From Burkholderia stagnalis (lineage in GTDB: Bacteria > Pseudomonadota > Gammaproteobacteria > Burkholderiales > Burkholderiaceae): DNA of 64,000 nucleotides. Of the stretch, positions 1 to 8,692 are shown one piece after another. Below the pieces are notes generated by a model, which worked only from the letters and a program-made list of their open reading frames with translations, did not search any database and had not been told where the DNA came from. The stretch spans positions 62,001-126,000 of the forward strand of contig NZ_CADESW010000022.1 of assembly GCF_902830275.1 (NCBI RefSeq). The letters are read 5' to 3'. The position numbers were made by a program, and so were the translations under genes. Numbering within the stretch: the first letter of the stretch is position 1; the number at the start of each line of letters is the position of its first letter.

Positions 1-54
1 GTCGAGAACAGTTCCTGATCGGCCCGTCGAGCTGATCGTGCTCCGGCGCGGCGC

Positions 55-654
55 GTGATCCGCGCGACGTCCGGCGGCTGCCCTGGCCACCATTTCATTC
101 GCCGCACCCATGCAATGTGGACGACCATTCTGATTGGTGTCGCCGGTACGGTAATCCTGCTCGCAATAGCATCGGCCCGGCTCGCGCGCAGAGACGGCAA
201 GGACACGCCCGGGCCCGCCGCGGCGCGGCGCCGCGTCGACGCTGTGCCGGGCTGCCCGCACGAGCGCGCGACGGAGACGGCCCGGTTCGCCACGCTCGAC
301 GCGCGTGGCGCGGATGCATGTGCCACCGCGCTCGAACGGCTGGCCGACGGCGGCTCGCACCGTGCATCCGCCGATTTTCCGAGCATCCGGTCCAGAAAAC
401 AGCAGATCCGCGAGCGCGCCCGAAAGGCGCGTGAACATGCGACGCGGGCCCACGATCACGCAAGCGCCGCCCGGTCGGCGCTCGGGGGCCACGCGCCCGG
501 GCGCGCCGATGCGCAACTGGACGAGGTCCGGCGGCATGCACACCTTGCCAACGAAGCGCACCTGCATGCCAGGGATCTGCTTGAATTCACGCTGGCGGCC
601 GAGAAGCGCCGGCCGGTGCTCTCGCGTCGCGAAAACGTCCGTGGCCCGGACTAA
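55..654 (+). CDS. Hypothetical single-pass membrane protein
   Basis: I do not recognise this protein. The frame opens with a GTG at 55. An ATG at 115 (residue 21) would place a hydrophobic helix of about 20 residues right at the N-terminus (WTTILIGVAGTVILLAIA), which looks like a membrane anchor. The remaining 150 residues are rich in Ala, Arg, His and Glu and look like a helical, possibly coiled-coil, soluble tail. Neither start has a clear Shine-Dalgarno sequence. It converges on the desaturase gene that ends at 710. It may be a real small membrane protein or a chance open frame in GC-rich DNA; the membrane segment is the main argument that it is real. Confidence 0.4.
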   Translation: MIRATSGGCPGHHFIRRTHAMWTTILIGVAGTVILLAIASARLARRDGKDTPGPAAARRRVDAVPGCPHERATETARFATLDARGADACATALERLADGGSHRASADFPSIRSRKQQIRERARKAREHATRAHDHASAARSALGGHAPGRADAQLDEVRRHAHLANEAHLHARDLLEFTLAAEKRRPVLSRRENVRGPD

Positions 655-709
655 GCCAAAGCGGCCTCGCATCCGCGCGCATCGCACCTTGCCGCTGCCG
701 CTTCGCCCG

Positions 710-1654
710 TCACCGGATGCTGACGTCGCACAACACCCGCCCATATCCCGCATAGAGCCGGTTGGCCGGAAGCAACCGTCGCTGCGCGAGTTGCCGATGC
801 ACGCTCGGCAGGTGGTAGAACGGCACGCGCATGAACAGATGGTGTTCGATGTGGAAGTGAACCGCATGCGGACCGAACAGGAAGGTCTGCCATGAGCGCC
901 GGACGATCGTGCGCGCGTTGCGGCTCTGATCCGCGCCCGCCGGCAGCCCCGCGTGTTCGAAAATCGCGCGGACATGCCCGGCCAGCGGCAGCAGCGTGAC
1001 CGACGGCACGATCCACAACCCGACGTACAGCAGCGGATGCCCGGCATGCGCGAGCACGCCGAACAGCAGCGCGTTGCTCGCGAGCATCGACGCGATCTCC
1101 CACACGACGTATCCACGCGACTTGGCGACCTTCGGCAGCACATGCCGGAACTCGCCGCGCACCAGCTTCGCGACGCTCGCGACATAGCCGATGCCGCACG
1201 CGTAGGCGAGCAGCCGCGCGATCAGCGCACGGCGCACGAGCGGGTAATCGTGGATGCCGAACACTGCGGCGACCGGGTCGTCGCGATGCATCGGCGCGCG
1301 GTGATGCTCGAGGTGGCCGCTGCGATACGTCCGCAACGACAGCCACAGCGGGCCGGCGGCCAGCGCCTGCCCGAGCGCATCGTTGATCCGGCGGCGCGGC
1401 GCGAGCAGCCCGTGCGCGCCCTCGTGCATCATCACGCCGAGCGCGAGCTGGCTGCGCGCGATCACGACGGCCGCGAGCGCGTACACGAGCGGATGCGGCA
1501 TGTGCGCGGCGGCCGCGAACGACAGCGCGATCAGCATCCAGTCCCCCGCCAGCGCGGCGACCGCCCGCCACGGCCGCAGCCGAAACAGCGCCGCGTCGGG
1601 CGCAAACCGGCCGAGTTCGGCATTGTCCCCGGCGAACGGGTTGTGCCGGGTCAT
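710..1654 (-). CDS. Fatty acid desaturase family protein
   Basis: A 314-residue integral-membrane non-haem di-iron desaturase or hydroxylase. The three histidine boxes of the family are visible: HEGAH (residues 77-81), HLEHH (114-118) and HIEHH (268-272), with hydrophobic segments around 40-70, 90-105 and 190-225. The family inserts double bonds or hydroxyls into acyl chains at the cytoplasmic membrane using O2; the substrate cannot be told from sequence. The ATG at 1654 was chosen because it overlaps the stop of the PAP2 gene in ATGA form. This is the last gene of a six-gene operon reading leftwards from 6319, so it probably acts on the same lipid or lipid-linked product as the glycosyltransferases and phosphatase encoded upstream. 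Confidence 0.88.
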   Translation of the reverse strand: MTRHNPFAGDNAELGRFAPDAALFRLRPWRAVAALAGDWMLIALSFAAAAHMPHPLVYALAAVVIARSQLALGVMMHEGAHGLLAPRRRINDALGQALAAGPLWLSLRTYRSGHLEHHRAPMHRDDPVAAVFGIHDYPLVRRALIARLLAYACGIGYVASVAKLVRGEFRHVLPKVAKSRGYVVWEIASMLASNALLFGVLAHAGHPLLYVGLWIVPSVTLLPLAGHVRAIFEHAGLPAGADQSRNARTIVRRSWQTFLFGPHAVHFHIEHHLFMRVPFYHLPSVHRQLAQRRLLPANRLYAGYGRVLCDVSIR

Positions 1655-2271
1655 GCCGGCTCCCTGCGCAGCGCGCGCCGTTCGGCCCATGCCGCGCTCG
1701 CGGCCGCCAGCAGCGCGCCGCCCAGCACGTCGGCCAGCGTGTGCTGCTTGAGCGTGAGCGTCGATACGCAGATCAGCAGGCCGATCGCGACGACGGCCAG
1801 CCGACGACGCGCCGGCGCGAGCATCCGGCACGCGAGGCACGTGACCGCCACATGCAGGCTCGGAAAACCGTTCGCGGCCAGGTCGAGCTGCCACATGCGC
1901 GCGAGCCGGTGCCGCACGAACGCGTTGTCGATCGTCGTCACGTCCGGGCGCGGCACCGCTTCCGGAAACAGCAGGAAGCACGCGACGCTCACGACGAACG
2001 CGGCCAGCACGGCCCGCTTGAACGCCGCGAATGCATGAGGCGGCGCGCCGGCCGCGAGGACGATCACGAACGGAAAGAATCCCACGTACACGAACCATGA
2101 CAGCGCAACGAACGGAATCCACGCATCGGCCGGCGTGACCAGCGTATATCGCGGCGTCACGCCGCGCTCCAGCGCAAAGAAGATCGCCAGCCCCGCGAGC
2201 ATGCCCAGCGACGCGGCCGACGCCTGCCTTATGTCGAGCCGACGCAGGAAAAGCGGCAAGGGAAGCTTCAC
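1651..2271 (-). CDS. PAP2-type membrane phosphatase / IPC synthase-like
   Basis: A 206-residue multi-pass membrane protein with the C-terminal catalytic motifs of the PAP2 superfamily: FPSLH with the catalytic His at 140, and S170xxxxKxHxxxD181. This spacing is typical of the PAP2_3 (inositol phosphorylceramide synthase-like) branch, whose members remove or transfer phosphate groups on lipids at the membrane. Five to six hydrophobic segments are visible. The start is a GTG at 2271 that overlaps the stop of the upstream glycosyltransferase gene (GTGA). An upstream ATG in frame would lie about 50 residues inside that gene and is less likely. Translation is probably coupled on both sides. Confidence 0.82.
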   Translation of the reverse strand: MKLPLPLFLRRLDIRQASAASLGMLAGLAIFFALERGVTPRYTLVTPADAWIPFVALSWFVYVGFFPFVIVLAAGAPPHAFAAFKRAVLAAFVVSVACFLLFPEAVPRPDVTTIDNAFVRHRLARMWQLDLAANGFPSLHVAVTCLACRMLAPARRRLAVVAIGLLICVSTLTLKQHTLADVLGGALLAAASAAWAERRALRREPA

Positions 2272-3416
2272 GGCGTCAGCACCTCTGCGTCGGATCGTCG
2301 TGCCGGCGCCGTCGCGTTCGGACAGAGGCCGAGGAGACATGTCGTCCACGCGTCGATCCGCGCACGTGCGCGCTCGCGTCCGGCGCCGGCCGGAACGCGC
2401 GCGCCCGGGCTGCGCATCAGCGCGTCCGCCGCCTGCCCGACCTGCCGCCGGAATTCGGCGGCGTCGCCCCGCCACGTCACGATGCGATGTTCAAGGCCCA
2501 GTTGCGCCGCCCGCGCGGCGTTGGCCGCCTGTTCGGGCTGGTCGGTCAGCACCAGCAGGATCGGCCGCTGATACACGCGCGCGATCGACAGCGCCGCCAT
2601 TCCCGGCGCGGACACGATCAGCTGCGCGTGCGCGGCGCGCGTGACCCAGTCGGGATCGACGCCGCGCCATCCGTCGCACGCGGCATAGCCCTCGCCGACC
2701 CGATGCGCGGCCAGCCCGGCGTCGCCGATGCCCGCGCACAGCGCGCCGGCCATCGACACGTCGCGGAAATGCGGGTTCAGGTAGACGGCGGCAATGCGCG
2801 CGTCCGATGCGGGCTGCTCGCCGGCAACCGGCACGGGCGTCGGCAACCGGTAGTGCGCGGTTCGCGCGCACTCCGCGACGTCGTATGCGAAATCGTGCTC
2901 GATGCAGCAACGCGCCGCGTCGATCTGCCGGTCGACGATGCGGCCGAACGCCCGCGCGACGATGCCCGGCAGCCGCCCTTCGAAGTTGGCGGTCAATGCA
3001 CGCCGGAGGCTGCCGCCATACACGTGCACGACCTTGCGCCGCCAGCGCGGCAGCATGCCCATGAACAGCAGCGCCGGATGAAACGAATCGTTGACGACGA
3101 GATCCGCGTGACGGACTGCGACACGCAGGCGCGCGATATCGCACACCATGCGCGTCGGCCGGAACACGTAATGCGCGACGTTGCGGTTCGTGTCGCCGCG
3201 CAGCATGTTCTGCCGCGTATCGAACTGCACCGCGTAGTGACGCGACAGCACGGGAGCGTCGATGCCGAACGCCGCGAGGAACTGCCGGCCGGCATCGGAC
3301 GTCGTCAGCACGTCGACGCGGGCGCCGGCGTCGCGCAGCGCGCGGACCAGCAGTTGCGCGCGCATCAGATGCCCGCGCGCATCCGCGGTGGCGAGATAGA
3401 CGATGCGCGGCGTCAT
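2268..3416 (-). CDS. GT-B fold glycosyltransferase
   Basis: A 382-residue protein that reads as a two-domain GT-B glycosyltransferase of the MurG/UDP-glucuronosyltransferase type. Its N-terminal Rossmann half starts IVYLATADARGHLMRAQ with the glycine-rich loop near residue 15. The C-terminal half has a SAPGMAALS segment and a later DQPEQAANA segment, where such enzymes bind the nucleotide sugar. There is no signal peptide or clear membrane span, so it should act at the inner face of the membrane. The ATG at 3416 overlaps the stop of the upstream ferritin-like gene (ATGA), and its own stop overlaps the PAP2 start. The sugar donor and acceptor cannot be inferred. Confidence 0.75.
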   Translation of the reverse strand: MTPRIVYLATADARGHLMRAQLLVRALRDAGARVDVLTTSDAGRQFLAAFGIDAPVLSRHYAVQFDTRQNMLRGDTNRNVAHYVFRPTRMVCDIARLRVAVRHADLVVNDSFHPALLFMGMLPRWRRKVVHVYGGSLRRALTANFEGRLPGIVARAFGRIVDRQIDAARCCIEHDFAYDVAECARTAHYRLPTPVPVAGEQPASDARIAAVYLNPHFRDVSMAGALCAGIGDAGLAAHRVGEGYAACDGWRGVDPDWVTRAAHAQLIVSAPGMAALSIARVYQRPILLVLTDQPEQAANAARAAQLGLEHRIVTWRGDAAEFRRQVGQAADALMRSPGARVPAGAGRERARARIDAWTTCLLGLCPNATAPARRSDAEVLTP

Positions 3417-4189
3417 GCGGCCGACGCGGGCGGTCGGGCGCCCGGACGCAGCGCGTGGAACCATCCGGCGGCGTACATCGCCAGCGCGCCGGTCACGCCG
3501 AAGCCTGCGTCGACCGCCCGGATCTCGTCGAGCAGCGCGGCGAGCCGCACCGCTTCGGACGGTGCGACGAGACGGCGCAGCGTCTCGGTGCAGAGCCGGA
3601 CATGGCGCACCTCGTCGGTCAGCACCCGCGACAGCAGCGGATACATCGGATGCCGGGCGCCGATCGCGCCGCAATGGCGCGCGAGCACGCGCATCGCCAT
3701 TTGCTCGGCGCACAGGCCCGTCGCATAGGCCGGCACGAGCAGCCCGTGCGCGAAGTGCGGCGCGTGGCGACGGGCGATCCGCCGCCACCGCGCGATCTTG
3801 CGGCGGCTCAGCCAGTCGGGCCGGCCCGGACCGTCCACCTGAACGCCACGCGCCTGCAGCGCATCGACGAACGCGGCGGCGTGGCGGCGCTCGTCGGCGA
3901 GATGCCGCTCGATCCGCTGCGCGATCCAGTCCGGCGCGTCGCCCGTCCATTCGTCGTGCAGCGCGCATTCCGTCGCCTCCTCGCCGATCAGGTACATGCG
4001 CAGCATCCAGCGCTCGCCGTGCCCGCTACGGTGAAGCCGGCGCAGCGCCGCACGCTTGATGCGGTCGACGAGATACGCCTGCATGCGCGCGAAGCCGCGC
4101 GGCGCCGGCGCGTCGAGGCAGCCGAACCCATCCGCGCGGCCGCCTTGCCCCTGCCCGGAAGCGGTGCGTCGCGTACCGGCCGTCGTCAT
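3413..4189 (-). CDS. Ferritin-like di-iron protein
   Basis: A 258-residue helical protein with a complete four-helix-bundle di-iron signature: E71, E100xxH103 (DERRH), E162 and E193xxH196 (DEVRH). This E/ExxH/E/ExxH pattern is shared by ferritin-like oxygenases and related di-iron proteins. I cannot assign it to a named enzyme. Set between two glycosyltransferases and upstream of a desaturase, it is more likely an O2-using oxidase or hydroxylase of the pathway than an iron store; that is inference. The ATG at 4189 overlaps the stop of the upstream secreted-protein gene, and the downstream end overlaps the next start. The first 30 residues are poorly conserved-looking and basic. Confidence 0.7.
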   Translation of the reverse strand: MTTAGTRRTASGQGQGGRADGFGCLDAPAPRGFARMQAYLVDRIKRAALRRLHRSGHGERWMLRMYLIGEEATECALHDEWTGDAPDWIAQRIERHLADERRHAAAFVDALQARGVQVDGPGRPDWLSRRKIARWRRIARRHAPHFAHGLLVPAYATGLCAEQMAMRVLARHCGAIGARHPMYPLLSRVLTDEVRHVRLCTETLRRLVAPSEAVRLAALLDEIRAVDAGFGVTGALAMYAAGWFHALRPGARPPASAA

Positions 4190-5196
4190 GCGGGCTCCCC
4201 GCGGGCAGCCCCGGCGTCGCGCGGCGCGGCGGGCGCCGCCGCGCGATGCCACGCGAGAATGAGACCGATGAAGCTTTCCTGCAGGAACGCACGCCCCGCC
4301 GCCGCCGCACCGGCGAATGCCTCCTCGCGGCCGTTCACGCGCAGATACCCGCTGCCGTTGCGCGCCCCCAGTTCGATCCGGTCGTGCCTCCTGAAGCCGC
4401 GCGTGCGCATCGCGTCGACGAGCGGACTCTGGTCGAGCCCGAACAGGAACAGCTCGCGCTGCGCGACCCACACCGGAATGTGATCGCTCAGCGCGTCGAA
4501 CCGGATTGCCCACGTGCCGGCGGCCAGCGCGCGTTCGATCTCCGCGTGGCCCGGCTCGCTCGACGTGAAGCTCGCGCGCGCCACCGATTTCGACAGGCTG
4601 CCGACGCCGAGCGCGATCGTGATGTCGTCGCCGGATGCGCGCTTCGGATCGGTCGCGCGCACGTTGACGAAGTACCGGGCCACGCGCGCCGCGAACGACG
4701 GGCGCTCGAACAGCGCGCGGGTGTCCTCCGGCGTCAGGAGATCGCGCTCGGCGTCGCCTTCGCGCACGCGGATGCGGTACGGATCGATCCGGACATCGGC
4801 GAACTTGCCGCGCACGGGTGCATGCACGTAGACGTCGCGATTCCATTTGACGCCCGAGCGGCGCAGCAGCACGTGCACGCTCAACGGCACGCGCTGCCCG
4901 TCCGCATCGACGCCGCTGCCCTGCAGCAGCACGTCGCCGAGCACCTCGCTCGCATGGTGGTTCGGGTCGCTCGCGAACACGATCGCGTGGTTGCGCGTGT
5001 CGACGTTCGCGCGAACGTCCCGCGCGTCGAGCGCGATGCGGTTGCAGTCGGTGGCGGCATTGCCGGCGAACGGGCAGCCGCTCTCCGACGCGAAATGAAA
5101 CACGCCGCGTCCCGCGTGTTCGACCGCGGCGGCATGCGCGCTGGTGGCGGCGGCAACGACGGCGAGGCAGGCAAGGCGGCTGGCAAAGGTAGGCAT
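4186..5196 (-). CDS. Secreted protein of unknown function
   Basis: A 336-residue protein not recognised as any family. It starts MPTFASRLACLAV and has a typical Sec signal peptide ending near the AHA-A junction at residues 21-22, so the mature protein should be periplasmic. The mature part is beta-rich in appearance with two early cysteines (about residues 41 and 51) that could form a disulfide. The last 70 residues contain a hydrophobic stretch (SFIGLILAW). The longer frame upstream of this ATG is not needed because the signal peptide begins exactly here. It lies 67 bases after the GT2 gene and its stop overlaps the ferritin-like gene. It could be a periplasmic partner or carrier for the operon's product. 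Confidence 0.72.
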   Translation of the reverse strand: MPTFASRLACLAVVAAATSAHAAAVEHAGRGVFHFASESGCPFAGNAATDCNRIALDARDVRANVDTRNHAIVFASDPNHHASEVLGDVLLQGSGVDADGQRVPLSVHVLLRRSGVKWNRDVYVHAPVRGKFADVRIDPYRIRVREGDAERDLLTPEDTRALFERPSFAARVARYFVNVRATDPKRASGDDITIALGVGSLSKSVARASFTSSEPGHAEIERALAAGTWAIRFDALSDHIPVWVAQRELFLFGLDQSPLVDAMRTRGFRRHDRIELGARNGSGYLRVNGREEAFAGAAAAGRAFLQESFIGLILAWHRAAAPAAPRDAGAARGEPA

Positions 5197-5263
5197 GGGC
5201 GTATGACGAGAAATTCCGGGTTGTATGCAGGCACCGTGAAGCGGCGTGGCGTGCCGCGCCAGG

Positions 5264-6319
5264 TCAATGACGGTGGTACGAGAGCGCATCGAGGTCGCGC
5301 CGCGCGGAAGCGCGCCGGGACAGCCCGGCGCCGCGCGCGAGCGCGCCGAGCGTATCCACCACGGACACGCCGATCGTCACGGCGACGGCCGCCAGGTAGC
5401 GCACGGCCCCGAGCGGCGGCAACTGCTGGCGATTGAGCGCGCCCAGGCTGTAGCCGAGCCGCATCGCCATCACGCAGAACGGGCCGAGCGGGCCGCTGCG
5501 GCCGAGCCATTGCCAGCGGCGCGGCAGGTACGCGTTCACGAGGTACGGCGTGAGCCCCACGCTGTCCTCGCCGCGCATCCAGCGCAGCTTCAGCGTTTCG
5601 CGGCGCGTGTCCGGAAAGCGATGTTCGGTGTGCGCCGTCGGCGCATACTCGATCGGCACGCCCGCCGCCTGCATCCGCAGCCCCATGACCTGGCAGTGCG
5701 CGCGATAGACGCCGTCGAGCGGCTCGTACCGATGGCGCGCGAACACCTCGCGCCGGAACGCGACGTTGTTCGCATAGAAGTTGCGCGTCGCGCCATCGCG
5801 CAGCGGGCTCGGGAAGTACATGAAATCGATCGACGTCATGGCGACGCCCAGCACGGTCGGCGCATAGCTGGTGCGCCCGGCCACCGCCGCCGGCGCGTCG
5901 TGCGCGGCACGCGCGAACGGCGCCAGCAGCTGCGCGAGCCAGTCCGCCGCCGGCCGGCAGTCCGCATCGCCGAACACGACGTAGTCGCAGCACGCGGGGT
6001 CGACGCGATCGAATCCGACGTTCTTCGCGTCGTAGTAGCCGGTGTTGCCGTCGATCTCGACGAAGTCGATCTCGCGGCCCGCGAGCGCGGCGATCTGCGC
6101 GCACGCGTCGGCCGGCAGTCCGTCGTGCGTGACGATCCACTGCGCCAGCGCCGCCGGCCGCAGCGTCTGCCGCGACAGTTCGGATACCAGGCGCTTCAGG
6201 CTGTCGACGGCCTGCGTCATCCCGTGGCCGCCGCGCAGGTTGTTCGTTTCCAGGATCAGCGCGGTGCGCGCCGCGACGGAACGGGTGCGATCGTTCGCGA
6301 GTGGGGGGGTGTTCGACAT
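5264..6319 (-). CDS. Family 2 glycosyltransferase
   Basis: A 351-residue GT-A fold glycosyltransferase. The metal-binding DxD is FGDADC (D118-D120), followed by an acceptor-region histidine (TAHTEHRF) and a C-terminal hydrophobic helix at about 315-335 that may tether it to the membrane. Such enzymes transfer sugars from nucleotide or lipid-phosphate donors to lipids or polysaccharides. It is the first gene of the six-gene leftward operon. Upstream there is a 268-base gap with a strong 26-base palindrome about 50 bases before the start codon. The ATG at 6319 is preceded by GAGGAAA at somewhat long spacing. Confidence 0.83.
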   Translation of the reverse strand: MSNTPPLANDRTRSVAARTALILETNNLRGGHGMTQAVDSLKRLVSELSRQTLRPAALAQWIVTHDGLPADACAQIAALAGREIDFVEIDGNTGYYDAKNVGFDRVDPACCDYVVFGDADCRPAADWLAQLLAPFARAAHDAPAAVAGRTSYAPTVLGVAMTSIDFMYFPSPLRDGATRNFYANNVAFRREVFARHRYEPLDGVYRAHCQVMGLRMQAAGVPIEYAPTAHTEHRFPDTRRETLKLRWMRGEDSVGLTPYLVNAYLPRRWQWLGRSGPLGPFCVMAMRLGYSLGALNRQQLPPLGAVRYLAAVAVTIGVSVVDTLGALARGAGLSRRASARRDLDALSYHRH

Positions 6320-6366
6320 CCGAAACGTTTCCTCTTCGATGGCGCCGTCGTCATGCCGAGTGCAGC

Positions 6367-6392
6367 TTGTGCATCGAAATATCGTTGCACAA
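6367..6392. promoter_or_regulatory. 26-bp palindrome, candidate operator of the six-gene operon
   Basis: The outer arms TTGTGCA and TGCACAA match perfectly, and the inner CGA/TCG also pair. Only three symmetric position pairs break the 26-base symmetry. It lies 48-73 bases before the GT2 start, in the only sizeable gap upstream of that operon. Its length and symmetry fit a dimeric repressor or activator site. I cannot name the regulator. Confidence 0.5.
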
Positions 6393-6587
6393 TGTCATGC
6401 GGCGTCTGCCGGGCACGGCAGGCACGTCGAACCGACGGCCGACGACGCATGCGCGTCTGCATGCGCCGCGCAACCGCGCGAATTCAGGATGACGACGGAA
6501 AAATGGCGGACGCGCACCGCGAATGCGGGCGCGCTGCGGCGCTCGGTGCGCGGGCGGACGGACGGAACCGCCGGCCCGCGCCGGTGC

Positions 6588-7022
6588 TCACTCCTGCGCC
6601 GGATCGGTGTCGGCCAGCCGCGGCTTCGCGCCCTGCAGGTCGCGCGTGTTCTTCTGCACGGCCACCGCGCCGAACAGCGCGAGCACGAACGACATCGCGT
6701 AGAAGCCCTTTTCGCTGAGCTGCAGCGTCGCGTTGAACAGGCCGACGACGAGCAGCGCGATCGCGAGCAGCAACGCGATCCAGCTCAGGCCGTAGTAGAT
6801 GCCCGTCACCGGGATGCCTTCGGAGCGATCGCGCACGCTCTTTTGCAGCGAGATCGCCGCATACAGGCCGAATGCCAGCACGGTGAAGTAGTAGCCCTTT
6901 TCATTGAGCTGCATGCCGGCATTCCAGAGCCCGATCAGGAACGCGGCGAAGCCCGCGAGCAGCGCGGCCCACGATGCCGCGACGAAAGCGAACGACGGTT
7001 GCTGGAGATTGGTCTGGTTCAT
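6588..7022 (-). CDS. YiaA/YiaB family inner-membrane protein
   Basis: A 144-residue protein made of two copies of the two-helix YiaA/YiaB domain. Four hydrophobic segments are visible (about residues 12-32, 43-60, 75-95 and 105-122). The repeated phrase appears as LIGLWNAGMQLNEKGYY in the first half and VVGLFNATLQLSEKGFY in the second. The family is inner-membrane and of unknown function. The ATG at 7022 is preceded on the minus strand by AAGAAAGAAGAGGG at good spacing. It stands alone between an AraC regulator and the glycosyltransferase operon, all on the same strand, but the flanking gaps (144 and 268 bases) suggest its own promoter. Confidence 0.88.
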   Translation of the reverse strand: MNQTNLQQPSFAFVAASWAALLAGFAAFLIGLWNAGMQLNEKGYYFTVLAFGLYAAISLQKSVRDRSEGIPVTGIYYGLSWIALLLAIALLVVGLFNATLQLSEKGFYAMSFVLALFGAVAVQKNTRDLQGAKPRLADTDPAQE

Positions 7023-7166
7023 CGAATTGCCCTCTTCTTTCTTGTTGTTTGGAATACTGCGCGAGCATGTTAGCAGCTTTGCCGGACCGCACGGCAGCGC
7101 CGACGCGCCGCGGCACGCAGCATTCCCGCCGGCCGGCCCGTTCTCCCCGGGCCCCCGCTCATCGGC

Positions 7167-8108
7167 TCACGTGCCGCGATGCGCGCGCCGCCAGCGCCCC
7201 GGCGTCGTGCCGAACACCTCGCGAAACGCCTTGCCGAACGCCGCCTCGGACTGGTAGCCGACCGCCTGGCCGATCTCCGCCTGCCCGCGCCGCGTGTCCT
7301 GCAGCAGCGCGCACGCGTGCATCATCCTGATCCGCGTGACGAACGCGCCGACGCTCATGCCCGCCTTCGCGCGGAAGTGCCGCGCGTAGGTCGCGCGCGA
7401 CATCGCCGACACGTCGCCGAGCGACGCGACCGTCCACGGCTGCGCGGGCGCCTGCATGACCGCCTGGATCGACGGCCCGAGCCGCGCGTCGGCGGCGAGC
7501 GCGAGCCAGCCGGACGGCACCTGCGTGTCGCGGCCGTACGCGCGCAGCGCATACGCGAGCAGCGCCTGGCCCAGCGCGTTCACGATCGCGCGGGCGCCCG
7601 GCTGCAGGTTCGACGCCTCGGCGCGCAGCACGCTCGTCAGCATCTGCAGCGGCGCGAGCCCCGACGCCTCGCGCAGCCCGACGTGCAGCACGCCCGGCAG
7701 CGCGCGCATCAGCAGCTCGCCCGCGCCCCGCTCGTAGACGAAGCGGCCGCAGAGCAGGTCGACGCTCGCGTCGCCGGGTGCGTCGGTATTGGATTTGACC
7801 GGCAGCACCGCGCCGCCGGACGACGGCAGGTCGTGCAGCGGCCGTGCCGTCGCGGCGTGGGCGGCCACCGCGTCGTCGATCACGTGCGCGTCGCCGGTCG
7901 GCAACAGCACGAAATCGCCCTCGGCGAGCTGCAGCGTGCGCCCGCCCGGCCCGCGCAGCCGGCAGCGGCCCGCCAGCAGCAGGTGAAACGCGGCCTCGCG
8001 GGGCGGCAGCGCGTCGTGCGCCATCGCGAACGGGCCGTCGAGCAGGCAGCGCACGTCCAGCTCGACGTGGCTGCGGCCCAGCAGAAGCAATTGGCTCAAC
8101 GCATCCAT
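7167..8108 (-). CDS. AraC family transcriptional regulator
   Basis: A 313-residue regulator. The N-terminal 170 residues form a cupin-like sensor domain (HLLLAGRCRL, LAEGDFVLLPTGDAHVI). The C-terminal 100 residues hold two helix-turn-helix motifs, including MSRATYARHFRAKAGMSVGAFVTRIRM and the closing signature IGQAVGYQSEAAFGKAFREVFGTTPGRWR. It is divergent from the AhpD-like gene at 8235 with a 126-base shared promoter region, the usual arrangement for an AraC activator and its target. The sensed ligand is unknown. Confidence 0.9.
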   Translation of the reverse strand: MDALSQLLLLGRSHVELDVRCLLDGPFAMAHDALPPREAAFHLLLAGRCRLRGPGGRTLQLAEGDFVLLPTGDAHVIDDAVAAHAATARPLHDLPSSGGAVLPVKSNTDAPGDASVDLLCGRFVYERGAGELLMRALPGVLHVGLREASGLAPLQMLTSVLRAEASNLQPGARAIVNALGQALLAYALRAYGRDTQVPSGWLALAADARLGPSIQAVMQAPAQPWTVASLGDVSAMSRATYARHFRAKAGMSVGAFVTRIRMMHACALLQDTRRGQAEIGQAVGYQSEAAFGKAFREVFGTTPGRWRRAHRGT

Positions 8109-8234
8109 GAGACGCTTGCGCTAAAAATTGACACTTTAACGCATCGAAACCATCACCACAGGCGCTCAGAATAGCCGTGCATCTCCCGCGACCGCGGCAC
8201 CCGCCGCCGTCCCTTACCCGTGAAAGGATGAGCC

Positions 8235-8564
8235 ATGCTGAACTGGAACGAATATCGCAATGAACTCTCGACGCGCATCGGCGATCTCGCGAAGTTGTCG
8301 CCCGGCACGCTGGCCGGCTACAAGGCGCTGGCCGACGCCGGCGCCAAGACCGGCCATCTCGACGCGAAGACGCGCGAGCTGATCGCGCTCGCGGTGGCGG
8401 TCACGACGCGCTGCGACGGCTGTATCGCCGTGCACACGGCCGAGGCGGCCAAGCATGGCGCGACCCGGGAGGAAGTCGCCGAGGCGCTCGGCGTGGCGAT
8501 CGCGCTGAACGCAGGCGCGGCGCTCGTCTATTCGGCGCGCGTGATGGATGCGATGGGCGAGTAA
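8235..8564 (+). CDS. Carboxymuconolactone decarboxylase / AhpD-like protein
   Basis: A 109-residue all-helical protein of the CMD/AhpD superfamily. The redox motif CDGCIAVH (Cys58-x-x-Cys61) with the upstream TRELIALAVAVTTR segment is diagnostic for the peroxidase-type branch, which reduces hydroperoxides or supports AhpC. The start has a good Shine-Dalgarno (AAAGGATGA). It is divergent from the AraC gene, which probably controls it. Confidence 0.9.
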   Translation: MLNWNEYRNELSTRIGDLAKLSPGTLAGYKALADAGAKTGHLDAKTRELIALAVAVTTRCDGCIAVHTAEAAKHGATREEVAEALGVAIALNAGAALVYSARVMDAMGE

Positions 8565-8692
8565 CGCGCGCGACCGCCGCCCCGCCCCGGCCGGCGCGCC
8601 GGGGCGCTCGCCCCGCCCCCCTTCTGCGCCGCGCCGCCCGGGCGGCGAACTCGGCTACCATGCGCGAACGATCCACCGAGAAGGAGCGTCCC

